The notes under the pieces: model-generated | What the model saw: only the letters and a program-made list of their open reading frames with translations | Database searches by the model: none | Told to the model about the DNA's origin: nothing | Assembly (NCBI GenBank): GCA_902775835.1 | Contig: CACYNZ010000069.1 | Location: forward strand, 1-13,249 | Direction of reading: 5' to 3' | Origin: an uncultured Eubacteriales bacterium | GTDB lineage: Bacteria > Bacillota_A > Clostridia > Christensenellales > Aristaeellaceae | DNA length: 13,249 bases | Program-made: the position numbers and the translations under genes | Part shown: positions 1 to 7,112 of the stretch, piece by piece | Numbering within the stretch: the first letter of the stretch is position 1 | How the letters are laid out: each line of letters begins with the position of its first letter

Positions 1-285
1 GCCATCGCCCACGGCATCGGCGTGCTGCTGCCCTTCGGCATCGGTATTGTGCTGGGCATCTATTTCGTGGCCAAGCTCCTGGACTGGCTGCTTCGCCGTT
101 ACAAGGGATATACCTACTGCGCCGTGCTCGGCATGGTCATTGCCTCTCCCGTAGTAACGCTCATGGATTCCACCCTGTATCAGGATGTCAACTGGATCCT
201 GATCCTGGTCTCCATCGTCACCTTCTCCCTTGGCTTTGTGATCGCCACCAAGCTCAGCGGGGAACCGGAAGACAACGCCGCCTGA
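1..285 (+). CDS. DUF368 family membrane protein, C-terminal fragment (5' end outside window)
   Basis: The reading frame is open from base 1, so this is the last 94 residues of a longer protein. It shows two hydrophobic segments: a Gly-rich one beginning LLPFGIGIVLGIYFVAKLL, and one near the end (WILILVSIVTFSLGFVIATKL). Between them lies a basic LLRRYKGYTY stretch followed by a short hydrophobic LGMVIASP motif. This layout (a Gly-rich helix, then LL-R-Y, then a G-x-x-I-x-S loop) resembles the C-terminal end of DUF368 proteins, a family of about 270-310 residues. Members have been shown to recycle undecaprenyl phosphate across the membrane. The family call is from memory of its pattern and only a third of the protein is visible. 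A hydrophobic transport protein of another family cannot be excluded. An intrinsic terminator follows 25 bases after the stop. Confidence 0.6.
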   Translation, partial: AIAHGIGVLLPFGIGIVLGIYFVAKLLDWLLRRYKGYTYCAVLGMVIASPVVTLMDSTLYQDVNWILILVSIVTFSLGFVIATKLSGEPEDNAA

Positions 286-310
286 TGCCGCCACAGAATC
301 TGTTTTGTCA

Positions 311-353
311 GGGAGCTGCTGAGGCCCATGGCCCAACAGCTCCCTTTCTCTTT
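311..353 (+). terminator. Intrinsic terminator of the DUF368 gene
   Basis: An 11-bp stem (GGGAGCTGCTG at 311-321 with CAACAGCTCCC at 334-344, one G-T pair) is followed by the T-rich run TCCCTTTCTCTTT. The loop contains the ATG at 328 that could otherwise be taken as the start of the next gene. This makes 328 an unlikely start. Confidence 0.75.
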
Positions 354-372
354 CCGGAAGGAGTTGCCGCCC

Positions 373-1335
373 ATGTCCCCCTATGATGTCCCCTATTCCG
401 AAGAAATGGGAAAATACCTGAGACTCTCCATCACCGAGCCCGAGAAGCTGCAGCGCATCGCGCACGCGCTTTCCTCGCCCATCCGCATTCAGGTCATGCG
501 TCAGCTCGGAGAAGGCAGCATGAACGTCGGTGAAATCGCCGCCGCCCTGGATATTCCCATGTCCACCGCCGCCATTTCCGTAAAAACCCTCGAGGACGCC
601 GGACTCATCCGCACGGTGAACCAGCCGGGCGTCCGCGGATCCATGAAGCTGTGCAGCCGGCGGCTGGACCATATCGATCTGGATATCGCCCCGCCCGAGG
701 CGGAGCCCGCCAGCTTTATCGCTCTCTCCATGCCCATCGGCGGCTATTCCCGCGCCGACGGCATCCAGCCCACCTGCGGCCTGTGCGGCCTGAACAGCGC
801 CCTTGGCGAAATGGACAATCCCCTGGCCTTTTATCAGCCGAACCGTTTTGAGGCCCAGCTGGTCTGGTTCCGCCAGGGATTCCTGGAATACCGTCTTTCC
901 CTGCAGCAGGGCCGGGACCTGGTTCCGGACTGGGTCGAGATCTCCTTTGAGGCCTGCTCGGAGGCGCCCATGTACCGGGATCCCTGGAAAAGCGATATCG
1001 CCGTGGACGTCAACGGAAAGCGGCTGGGCATCTGGACCTGCCCCTGCGACTGCGGCGGAAGGCACGGTGTGCTCACGCCGGCCTGGTGGAGCGATCTGTC
1101 CACCCAGTTCGGGTTCCTGAAAACCTGGCGCGTGGATGGCGAGGGCACCTATCTGGACGGCGAAAAGATCGGCACGCTGCGCATCCAGGACCTGGACCTG
1201 TTCAAAAAATCCTATTTCTCCGTCTCCATCGGCGTGCCGGAGGACGCGGAGAACATCGGCGGCATCAATCTCTTCGGGGAAGCCTTCGGCGATCATCCCC
1301 AGGCCCTGTCCGTGCGTCTGGGCTATCACTTCTGA
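373..1335 (+). CDS. ArsR-like winged-helix transcriptional regulator with large C-terminal ligand-type domain
   Basis: A predicted DNA-binding regulator of 320 residues. Residues 25-95 form a winged helix-turn-helix of ArsR type (LSSPIRIQVMRQL, then EIAAALDIPMSTAAISVKTLEDAGLI, then a basic wing). Residues 110-320 form a second domain with NGKRLGIWTC, WWSDLSTQFGFLKTW and a GGINLFGEAFGDH motif near the end. From memory, this arrangement is typical of a regulator family found beside glycosidase genes in Firmicutes. Normal ArsR proteins have only about 100 residues, so the second domain probably senses a ligand, perhaps a sugar. Cysteines cluster at C135/C138 and C223/C225/C227. The start at 373 is chosen because GGAAGGAG lies about 9 bases upstream; the in-frame ATG at 328 sits inside the preceding terminator. 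The gene has its own terminator and precedes the glycan cluster, which it may control. Confidence 0.75.
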   Translation: MSPYDVPYSEEMGKYLRLSITEPEKLQRIAHALSSPIRIQVMRQLGEGSMNVGEIAAALDIPMSTAAISVKTLEDAGLIRTVNQPGVRGSMKLCSRRLDHIDLDIAPPEAEPASFIALSMPIGGYSRADGIQPTCGLCGLNSALGEMDNPLAFYQPNRFEAQLVWFRQGFLEYRLSLQQGRDLVPDWVEISFEACSEAPMYRDPWKSDIAVDVNGKRLGIWTCPCDCGGRHGVLTPAWWSDLSTQFGFLKTWRVDGEGTYLDGEKIGTLRIQDLDLFKKSYFSVSIGVPEDAENIGGINLFGEAFGDHPQALSVRLGYHF

Positions 1336-1347
1336 GCGACGATTTAC

Positions 1348-1373
1348 CGGAGCCATTCAGGCTCCGTTTTTTT
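1348..1373 (+). terminator. Intrinsic terminator of the regulator gene
   Basis: A perfect 7-bp stem (CGGAGCC at 1348-1354, GGCTCCG at 1360-1366) with a 5-base loop is followed directly by seven T. It lies 12 bases after the regulator stop and separates the regulator from the glycan cluster. Confidence 0.9.
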
Positions 1374-1447
1374 GCGCCGTTTTATTTCATGATTTTTGTA
1401 TTGTTTTTCTGAGTGTTGACAGGTTTCATATAATAATTCCAAAAGTA

Positions 1448-1476
1448 TTGACATAATCCAAAATGTGATTTACCCT
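1448..1476 (+). promoter_or_regulatory. Candidate sigma-A promoter of the glycan cluster
   Basis: TTGACA at 1448-1453 is a perfect -35 box. A 17-base spacer puts TACCCT at 1471-1476 in the -10 position, which is weak. Another TTGACA is at 1416-1421 and a TATAAT at 1429-1434, but these two are only 7 bases apart and cannot work together. The whole 1374-1580 gap is much richer in A and T than the genes around it, as expected of a control region. Which of these boxes is used is not clear; a weak -10 box fits a promoter that needs activation. Confidence 0.4.
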
Positions 1477-1547
1477 GCATACGGTCAATCTGGTCCGCAA
1501 ATTGTCATCGAAGGCATGTTTCCTGCAAAACTTGTGTGATTTATTGT

Positions 1548-1570
1548 TTGTAAATTACAAGAATTTTGTA
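1548..1570. promoter_or_regulatory. Candidate operator: alternating TTGTA/TACAA half-sites
   Basis: TTGTAA-A-TTACAA at 1548-1560 is a perfect inverted repeat around one central base. A further TTGTA at 1566-1570 forms a second inverted pair with TACAA at 1556-1560, with a 5-base gap. The three half-sites lie 18-40 bases upstream of the GH2 start. This is a plausible binding site for a dimeric winged-helix regulator, with the gene at 373-1335 the nearest candidate. The region is AT-rich, so chance is possible. Confidence 0.4.
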
Positions 1571-1587
1571 TCAAAGAGGTGGAAGCC

Positions 1588-3393
1588 ATGATCCCGAGAA
1601 ACGAGCATCCGCGTCCAGACTTTCAGAGGCCTTCCTTCTGGAATCTCAATGGCGTCTGGCAGTTCGAAATGGATGACGATGACCTGGGAACCGCCCAGCG
1701 CTGGTATGAACCGGGGCATTCCTTTTCCCGGGAAATCCTGGTCCCCTTTGTCTATCAGAGCAAGGCCAGCGGCATCGGGCCCACGGATGAGATCCATCCC
1801 ATTCTCTGGTACCGCCGCACGTTCCAGGCGGATCCCGCATTCTGCGGCCGCCGCGTCCTTCTCCGGTTCGGAGCGGTGGACTGGGCCTGCGATGTCTATG
1901 TGAACGGAAGACACGTGGGCGCCCACGAAGGCGGATACACGCCCTTTGCCCTGGATATCACGGACGCCCTGTGCGAAGGCGATAACGATGTGTGTCTGCG
2001 CGTCACCGACACGCCGGACACGGCGCAGCCCCGCGGCAAGCAGTACTGGCGCCGCGGACTCATGGGCTGCTGGTATACGCCGGTGAGCGGCATCTGGCAG
2101 ACCGTCTATATGGAAACCGTGGAAGACACTTACCTGGAGCGCGTGCACATGATCCCGGACGTGGATCACGAGTGTGTCAGCTGCGAGCTGAGCCTGAACC
2201 GCATCCCGGCACAGCCCCTGGAAGCGGAGATCCGCATTTCCTGTAAGGGCACTCCGGTGCGCACACAGCTGGTTTCCATCTGTGACCGTGACACCCGTGT
2301 AAGCATTGATCTCGGTGTGCGCTCCGCTTTCGGCGGTCTGGACCACGTTATGCTCTGGACCCCGGACCAGCCCGCGCTCTATGACACGGTTGTTACCCTG
2401 AAGCAGGCGGACAGGACCATGGATCAGGTGCAGACCTACTTCGGCATGCGCAAGATCGAAGTCAGGAACGGCCGCATCTATCTCAACAACTGTCCCATCT
2501 ACCTGCGCATGGTGCTGGACCAGGGCTACTGGCAGGAAAGCCTGCTCACCCCGCCCAGCGACGAGGCCATTCAGACGGATATCCGGCTCACCCTGGACAT
2601 GGGCTACAACGGTGCCCGGAAGCATCAGAAAGTGGAGGATCCCCGGTATTACTACTGGGCGGACCGCATGGGCCTGCTCGTCTGGGGCGAGCTTCCCAGT
2701 GCCTATGACTTCGGCAGCCGCAGCATGAGCGCGCTTTCGCACACCCTGGAAGAGTTCATGGACCGGGACATGAATCATCCGTCCCTGATCTGCTGGGTGC
2801 CGCTGAACGAGTCCTGGGGCGTGCGTCAGATCTATACCGATCCGCGTCAGCAGGCATTCGGCCGCATGCTGTATCACATGGTCAAGGCGCGCGACGGCAG
2901 CCGGCTTGTGTCCGGAAACGACGGCTGGGAGCAGACCACCACGGATATCTGTGCCCTGCACGACTACGCTGCCGACGGCAGCACACTGGCCGCGCATTTC
3001 CAGAGCCGGGAGCAGGTGGAAAAGCACGCCTGCGACTGGCGTCCCTGCTGGGCAGAGGGCGAAACGCCGCGGGGAACGGAAGCGTTCATGATCACCGAGT
3101 ACGGCGGCATTGCCTTCACCAATATCGGCCTGCAGGGCGATGCCGGCGGCATGGAAACCTGGGGCTATCACGACAAGGTGGAGAACGAGGAAGATTTCTT
3201 CGCCCGCTTCGGAAGCCTCATGGATGCCCTGCGCGCCATTCCCTACTGCCAGGGATACTGCTACACCCAGCTGACGGATGTCATGCAGGAAGTCAACGGT
3301 CTTCTGACCCCGGACCGCCGCCCCAAGGTGGACATCCGGCGCTTCCGCAGCCTTAACCGCGGGCCTGACAGTCTGACCAATCAGACCCTTTGA
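1588..3393 (+). CDS. Glycoside hydrolase family 2 protein (cytoplasmic beta-glycosidase type)
   Basis: A 601-residue retaining glycosidase of the GH2 clan. The N-terminal part (residues 1-170) is the jelly-roll sugar-binding domain, starting with the family-typical MIPRNEHPRPDF and containing WYRRTF, VDWACDVYVNG and HEGGYTPF. An immunoglobulin-like domain follows to about 285, then the TIM barrel. The acid/base is predicted as E408 in WVPLNESWG, after NHPSLICW. The nucleophile is predicted as E504 in MITEYGG. There is no signal peptide, so it should act on imported oligosaccharide. The ATG at 1588 has AGAGGTGG five bases upstream; the in-frame GTG at 1579 falls inside that ribosome binding site. 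GH2 covers beta-galactosidase, beta-glucuronidase, beta-mannosidase and others, and the exact substrate cannot be read from the sequence. It is the first gene of the cluster, so it is probably controlled by the AT-rich region just upstream. Confidence 0.88.
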   Translation: MIPRNEHPRPDFQRPSFWNLNGVWQFEMDDDDLGTAQRWYEPGHSFSREILVPFVYQSKASGIGPTDEIHPILWYRRTFQADPAFCGRRVLLRFGAVDWACDVYVNGRHVGAHEGGYTPFALDITDALCEGDNDVCLRVTDTPDTAQPRGKQYWRRGLMGCWYTPVSGIWQTVYMETVEDTYLERVHMIPDVDHECVSCELSLNRIPAQPLEAEIRISCKGTPVRTQLVSICDRDTRVSIDLGVRSAFGGLDHVMLWTPDQPALYDTVVTLKQADRTMDQVQTYFGMRKIEVRNGRIYLNNCPIYLRMVLDQGYWQESLLTPPSDEAIQTDIRLTLDMGYNGARKHQKVEDPRYYYWADRMGLLVWGELPSAYDFGSRSMSALSHTLEEFMDRDMNHPSLICWVPLNESWGVRQIYTDPRQQAFGRMLYHMVKARDGSRLVSGNDGWEQTTTDICALHDYAADGSTLAAHFQSREQVEKHACDWRPCWAEGETPRGTEAFMITEYGGIAFTNIGLQGDAGGMETWGYHDKVENEEDFFARFGSLMDALRAIPYCQGYCYTQLTDVMQEVNGLLTPDRRPKVDIRRFRSLNRGPDSLTNQTL

Positions 3394-3405
3394 TCCTGTT
3401 TCCCG

Positions 3406-3423
3406 CCGTCCCAGGTCGGACGG
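3406..3423 (+). other. Intercistronic stem-loop between GH2 and binding-protein genes
   Basis: A perfect 6-bp stem (CCGTCC and GGACGG) with a 6-base loop is followed by an A-rich stretch and not a T-run. It is therefore not a terminator. It sits 23 bases before the binding-protein start and could mark an RNA-processing or 5'-protecting element. It is short and GC-rich, so chance cannot be excluded. Confidence 0.4.
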
Positions 3424-3446
3424 TAAAAATATAAGGAGGTTATCCC

Positions 3447-4685
3447 ATGAAAAAAACTATCGCGATCGTCCTGTCCCTGATGATGGTTCTGGCTCTGGCA
3501 TCCACCGCTCAGGCTGCTCCCATCGAAATCGACTACTGGTCCGTGTTCACCGGTGCTGACGGCGCTACCATGCAGGGCATGGTGGACTCCTTCAACGCTT
3601 CCCAGGATGAAGTGCACGTGAACCACACCCCCATGACCGCTGACGACCTGTATCAGAAGATCCCCCTGACTGTGCAGACCGGCACCGGCATCCCGGATGT
3701 CTGCATCGTGCACATCGAGCGCATCCCCAACTTCGTGAACCAGGAAATGCTGTATTCCTATGACATGGACCTGATCGCTCAGGCCGGTGTCAAGCAGGAA
3801 AACTACAACTCCGCCGCATGGGCCCGCACCGACATCGACGGCGAGCACTACGGCATCCCGCTGGACGTGCACTCCTATGTCACCTACTACAACACTGACC
3901 TGTTCGATCAGTATGACCTGAACAGCTATGTGGAAGACGGCTATCTGACCTTTGACGAAGTCAAGGAACTGGGCGACAAGGCCAAGGCCGCCGGTTTTGA
4001 AGGCTATGTCACCGACCTGGGCTGGATGCGTGCTCAGCTGCTGAGCTACTACGGCCAGCTGGATCCCAACCTGACCCTGTCCGAAGACGGCATCAATCCC
4101 TGCATCAACAACGAGAACATGAAGAAAGTGTTCGAGACCATGAAGGATCTGTGGGAAGGCGGCTACACCACCGTGAAGAACACAGACTATTCCTCCGAGT
4201 TCTATTCCGGCAACATGCTGGTCTGGTCCGAAGGCATCTGGATGAAGGCCGCTGTTGTGGATGCCGGCATCAACTTCAAGATGATCCCCGCCATCTGCTA
4301 CGATCCCGCCAATGCCAAGTCCTGGACTTCTTCCCACAACTTCGTGCAGTTCGCTGACGAGAACCGCACCGAAGAGGAAGACCTGGCCGTGGCCAAGTTC
4401 ATCAACTACATGGGTGAGAATTCCTACACCTGGGCCAAGGACGCCGGCCAGTGCCCTGCCCACCTGTCCATCAACGATGTCGCCGAATTCGTCGATATGC
4501 CCCAGGCCTTCCTGGCTGATCCGGAGCGTGCTGACGAGCTGGCCATCTACAGCTACCTCTACTGGGGTCTGTTCGACACTGCCTATTCCCGCGTGGGCTG
4601 GGACTTTGTCGATGGCACCATCAGCATTGACGACGCGCTGGCCCAGATTGATCAGGAAATCAGCGACGCCATCGCTGCCCAGTAA
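3447..4685 (+). CDS. Extracellular solute-binding protein, family 1, carbohydrate ABC importer
   Basis: A 412-residue sugar-binding protein that would capture oligosaccharide outside the membrane and deliver it to the two permeases encoded next. Residues 1-23 are a classical signal peptide (MKKTIAIVLSLMMVLALAS, then TAQA) with a predicted signal peptidase I site after AQA. No lipobox cysteine is present, which is unusual for a Gram-positive binding protein. The mature part begins IEIDYWSVFTGADGATM and contains QTGTGIPDVCIVHIERIPNF, a pattern typical of the family, and tryptophan- and tyrosine-rich stretches likely to stack on sugars. The start has a near-ideal AAGGAGG, 8 bases upstream. Codon choice is strongly biased (GCT, CTG, ATC, AAC), more than in neighbouring genes, which suggests very high expression. 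A 14-bp hairpin follows the stop. Confidence 0.9.
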   Translation: MKKTIAIVLSLMMVLALASTAQAAPIEIDYWSVFTGADGATMQGMVDSFNASQDEVHVNHTPMTADDLYQKIPLTVQTGTGIPDVCIVHIERIPNFVNQEMLYSYDMDLIAQAGVKQENYNSAAWARTDIDGEHYGIPLDVHSYVTYYNTDLFDQYDLNSYVEDGYLTFDEVKELGDKAKAAGFEGYVTDLGWMRAQLLSYYGQLDPNLTLSEDGINPCINNENMKKVFETMKDLWEGGYTTVKNTDYSSEFYSGNMLVWSEGIWMKAAVVDAGINFKMIPAICYDPANAKSWTSSHNFVQFADENRTEEEDLAVAKFINYMGENSYTWAKDAGQCPAHLSINDVAEFVDMPQAFLADPERADELAIYSYLYWGLFDTAYSRVGWDFVDGTISIDDALAQIDQEISDAIAAQ

Positions 4686-4700
4686 TCACCAAGACCCGTT

Positions 4701-4737
4701 CTGCGGGACAGGGCTCGGGCCCTGTCCCGCAGGTTTT
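4701..4737 (+). terminator. Strong hairpin after the binding-protein gene (partial terminator or 3' stabiliser)
   Basis: A perfect 14-bp stem (4701-4714 with 4719-4732) closed by a TCGG tetraloop is followed by GTTTT. It lies 15 bases after the binding-protein stop and 43 bases before the permease start. The T-run is short, so some read-through into the permeases is expected. This is the usual way for a binding protein to be made in excess over its permeases. Confidence 0.75.
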
Positions 4738-4775
4738 CCCATTCAGTTCCCGCAGATGAAAAGAGGTGCAGGAGC

Positions 4776-6158
4776 ATGTCCACGGCTAGGCTTTCTGATC
4801 AAAAGACAGGTTTGGCAAGAAATATCGGAGCGCTCATCCTGATGCTTGCCTTTGTCATCCTGTTCTGTTTCTCATCGGTGCACGCAACCACCACCGTCAA
4901 GGATGTGACGGTGGAGACCGATATGAAACTGCCCGCTCTGTTTTTCTCACTGTCCAGTGCGAGTATTCTCCTGATTCCCCTGGCCCTGGTCGGAACAGCC
5001 GCCGCCGTCATTGCCCTGATCAACGGACGGAGAAACGTTGCAATGCTGTTTGCCTTTGTGACATTTCTGTCCTTTGCGCTGTTCATGATCTTCTTTGCCA
5101 GGGAAAAGACGAATTCCGCGCTGTATACCCCGCTGAGCGCCGCGCTCAAGGAAGCCGGCGTCAGCTTCAAGAAACGTGATGTCAAGAGCATCACCGCTTC
5201 CTTTCATCCGCTGGTCTATCTTGCCCTGTGCTGCACCGGGCTCGCTGTGCTTCTGTGCATGCCCAGGTGGACAAGTGAAAACGCGCGCAGAAGTCTCCGC
5301 AAGGACCTTCTGCCCTATGCGTACATCGGACCGCATCTGATCTTTTTCGTCATTTTCTTCATCACGCCCGCGGTCTACGGCGTCTATGCCGCCTTCACCA
5401 AGTGGGACCTGTTCAATGAACCGGTCTTTGTCGGACTGGACAACTTCCGGACCATGCTGCTGGATTCTTCCAATACCTACTACAAACAGCTGCGCAACGG
5501 TCTGTGGAACACCATCAAGTTTGTCCTCTACTCCGTCCCCTTCTGCATTCTTGTACCCCTGACCCTGGCCGTGGCCCTGAACACCAAGTGCCGCGGAAAC
5601 AAGTTCTTCCAGGCCCTGTATTACCTGCCCAGCCTCCTGTCCATCACCACGGTCACCCTGTCCTGGCGGTACATGTTCTCCCCGGACTACGGCGTGGTCA
5701 ACAAGTTCCTGGGCTCCACAGAGAACTGGTTCACACCGCCCTATTCCTGGATTGTCATTGTGGTGGTCACGGTCTGGTGGTGTACCGGCAGCACCATGGT
5801 CATCTACCAAAGCGCGCTCGCGTCCATTCCCGCGGACCAGTATGAGGCTGCCGCCGTGGACGGTGCCGGAGCCTGGCAGAAGTTCCTGCACATCACCATT
5901 CCCGGCATGCGCTATCCGCTGATGTACACCTTTGTCACCACGGTCATCGCGCAGTTCAACATCTATGGACAGCCGCTCATGCTCACCGGCTTTGCCAACA
6001 AGGAAGCCAACGCCGTGCTTCTGATGTACATTCAGGAAAACGCCGTCAAGAAGCAGGTGGCCGGCATGTCCGCCGCCATGGCGCTGGTGCTCGGCGTGTG
6101 CATTATGGTGGTTTCCTTCTTCCAGCTCAGACTGATGCGTGCCAACGCACCGGAATAA
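4776..6158 (+). CDS. MalF-type sugar ABC permease with a four-helix N-terminal extension
   Basis: One of two membrane subunits of the sugar importer, 460 residues against about 290-310 usual for the family. The permease core runs from about residue 178 (DLLPYAYIGPHLIFFVIFFI) with six predicted helices near 183-207, 246-268, 280-298, 323-343, 381-400 and 430-450. The coupling EAA loop is at 357-376 (EAAAVDGAGAWQKFLHITIP). Residues 1-165 are extra and hold about four hydrophobic segments (near 17-35, 54-82, 88-107, 145-162) with a polar loop at 108-143. The ATG at 4776 has AGGTGCAGGA just upstream. The stop is 13 bases before the second permease start. The extension resembles in layout, but not evidently in sequence, the extra helices of E. 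coli MalF. The transported sugar is not shown by sequence; neighbours suggest a plant oligosaccharide. Confidence 0.9.
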   Translation: MSTARLSDQKTGLARNIGALILMLAFVILFCFSSVHATTTVKDVTVETDMKLPALFFSLSSASILLIPLALVGTAAAVIALINGRRNVAMLFAFVTFLSFALFMIFFAREKTNSALYTPLSAALKEAGVSFKKRDVKSITASFHPLVYLALCCTGLAVLLCMPRWTSENARRSLRKDLLPYAYIGPHLIFFVIFFITPAVYGVYAAFTKWDLFNEPVFVGLDNFRTMLLDSSNTYYKQLRNGLWNTIKFVLYSVPFCILVPLTLAVALNTKCRGNKFFQALYYLPSLLSITTVTLSWRYMFSPDYGVVNKFLGSTENWFTPPYSWIVIVVVTVWWCTGSTMVIYQSALASIPADQYEAAAVDGAGAWQKFLHITIPGMRYPLMYTFVTTVIAQFNIYGQPLMLTGFANKEANAVLLMYIQENAVKKQVAGMSAAMALVLGVCIMVVSFFQLRLMRANAPE

Positions 6159-6171
6159 GGAGGGGCGTGCA

Positions 6172-7050
6172 ATGAAACAGGGAAAAGCCGGAAAACGGAT
6201 CGCATTGCTGTTCATGATCGCTCTGGGCATTATCTGGATTGTCCCGGTCGTGTGGCTGATCCTGAATTCCTTCAAGTATGACTCCGATTTCATCACCAGT
6301 TTCGCCACCACCCAGGGGCCGTGGGACTATCTGACCCGTCTGATTCCCCGGCAGTGGACGGTTGTCAACTATGTGGAAATGTTCGTGGGCGGCAGCGGTA
6401 CCAATACCACGGCCAACATTCTGGCGATGTTCAAGAACTCCTTCATCGTCTCCATCTCGGTCATGTTCTTTACCGTCATTCTCACCTCCCTTTCCGCCTA
6501 CGCCTATGAGCGTCTGGATTTCCCGGGCGGCGAAGCCATTTTCTGGGCACTCATGTACATGAGCATGTTCCCCAACGTGGTGAACCTCCTGCCCATGTTC
6601 CGCATTTCCAACGCACTGGGCTGGGTCAACAACCTCAACGCCCTGATCTGGCCGAGCCTCGCTGGCGTGTTCAACATCTTCCTGATCCGCAATTTCATGC
6701 GGAGCATTCCCAGGGCGCTTGACGAAGCCGCCACCATTGACGGCGCGAGCAGTCTGCAGGTATACCTGCACATCATCCTGCCCTCCATCATGCCGGTCAT
6801 GATCGTAGTGGCCCTGTTCTCCTTCAACGGTTCATGGAATGACTTCCTCTGGCCGTCCATTGTCATGACGGACGTCAACAACCAGACACTGACCGCCGGT
6901 CTTCGTCTGCTGTCCGGCCAGTACGAGCAGAAATGGGCGCACATGATCGCCTCCTGCCTCGTGTCCATGACCCCGCCTTTCCTGCTCTATCTCCTCGCTC
7001 AGAAGTATTTCCTGCAGGGCATTTCCGTCCAGGCAGGCGTAAAGGGCTGA
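6172..7050 (+). CDS. MalG-type sugar ABC permease
   Basis: The second membrane subunit, 292 residues, normal length for the family. It has a first helix at about 10-31 (IALLFMIALGIIWIVPVVWL), a typical NSFK after it, NSFIVSISVMFFTVILTSLSAYAYERLDFPG, and the EAA loop at 184-204 (DEAATIDGASSLQVYLHIILP). The last helix is PPFLLYLLAQKYF, and the end LQGISVQAGVKG matches the conserved (G)-x-x-(A/V)-GAVKG tail of this family. The chosen ATG at 6172 has AAGGAGGGG seven bases upstream. An in-frame ATG at 6139 lies inside the end of the preceding gene and has no such site. It should pair with the MalF-type protein and an ATPase not encoded in this cluster. Confidence 0.92.
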   Translation: MKQGKAGKRIALLFMIALGIIWIVPVVWLILNSFKYDSDFITSFATTQGPWDYLTRLIPRQWTVVNYVEMFVGGSGTNTTANILAMFKNSFIVSISVMFFTVILTSLSAYAYERLDFPGGEAIFWALMYMSMFPNVVNLLPMFRISNALGWVNNLNALIWPSLAGVFNIFLIRNFMRSIPRALDEAATIDGASSLQVYLHIILPSIMPVMIVVALFSFNGSWNDFLWPSIVMTDVNNQTLTAGLRLLSGQYEQKWAHMIASCLVSMTPPFLLYLLAQKYFLQGISVQAGVKG

Positions 7051-7059
7051 GCATGTTCC

Positions 7060-7096
7060 GGGTCCGGCATCCATTCGCTGCCGGGCCCTGTGTTTT
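7060..7096 (+). terminator. Terminator-like hairpin between MalG-type permease and GH43 genes
   Basis: A 10-bp stem (GGGTCCGGCA at 7060-7069, TGCCGGGCCC at 7079-7088, one G-T pair) with a 9-base loop is followed by TGTGTTTT. It probably lowers transcription into the GH43 gene. It also makes the upstream in-frame ATG at 7053 an unlikely start for that gene. Confidence 0.55.
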
Positions 7097-7112
7097 AGAA
7101 AGAAGGTATGTT

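Noticed and set aside
328..330. ATG as start of the regulator gene
   Set aside because: It lies in the loop of the preceding terminator and has no ribosome binding site at the right distance; the ATG at 373 does.
1416..1434. TTGACA and TATAAT as one promoter
   Set aside because: Only 7 bases separate the two boxes, far below the 16-18 needed.
1555..3171. 538-codon open frame on the minus strand opposite the GH2 gene
   Set aside because: GH2 has full catalytic motifs and a good ribosome binding site. The opposite frame has low-complexity composition (rich in H, A, V, G) and no recognisable domain, as expected from codon bias.
4947..6311. 454-codon minus-strand frame opposite the MalF-type permease
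   Set aside because: The composition is rich in G, H, Q and D with no membrane or domain pattern; the plus-strand permease is certain.
7053..7055. ATG as start of the GH43 gene
   Set aside because: It precedes a terminator-like hairpin within its own frame and would put 20 residues before a typical signal peptide.
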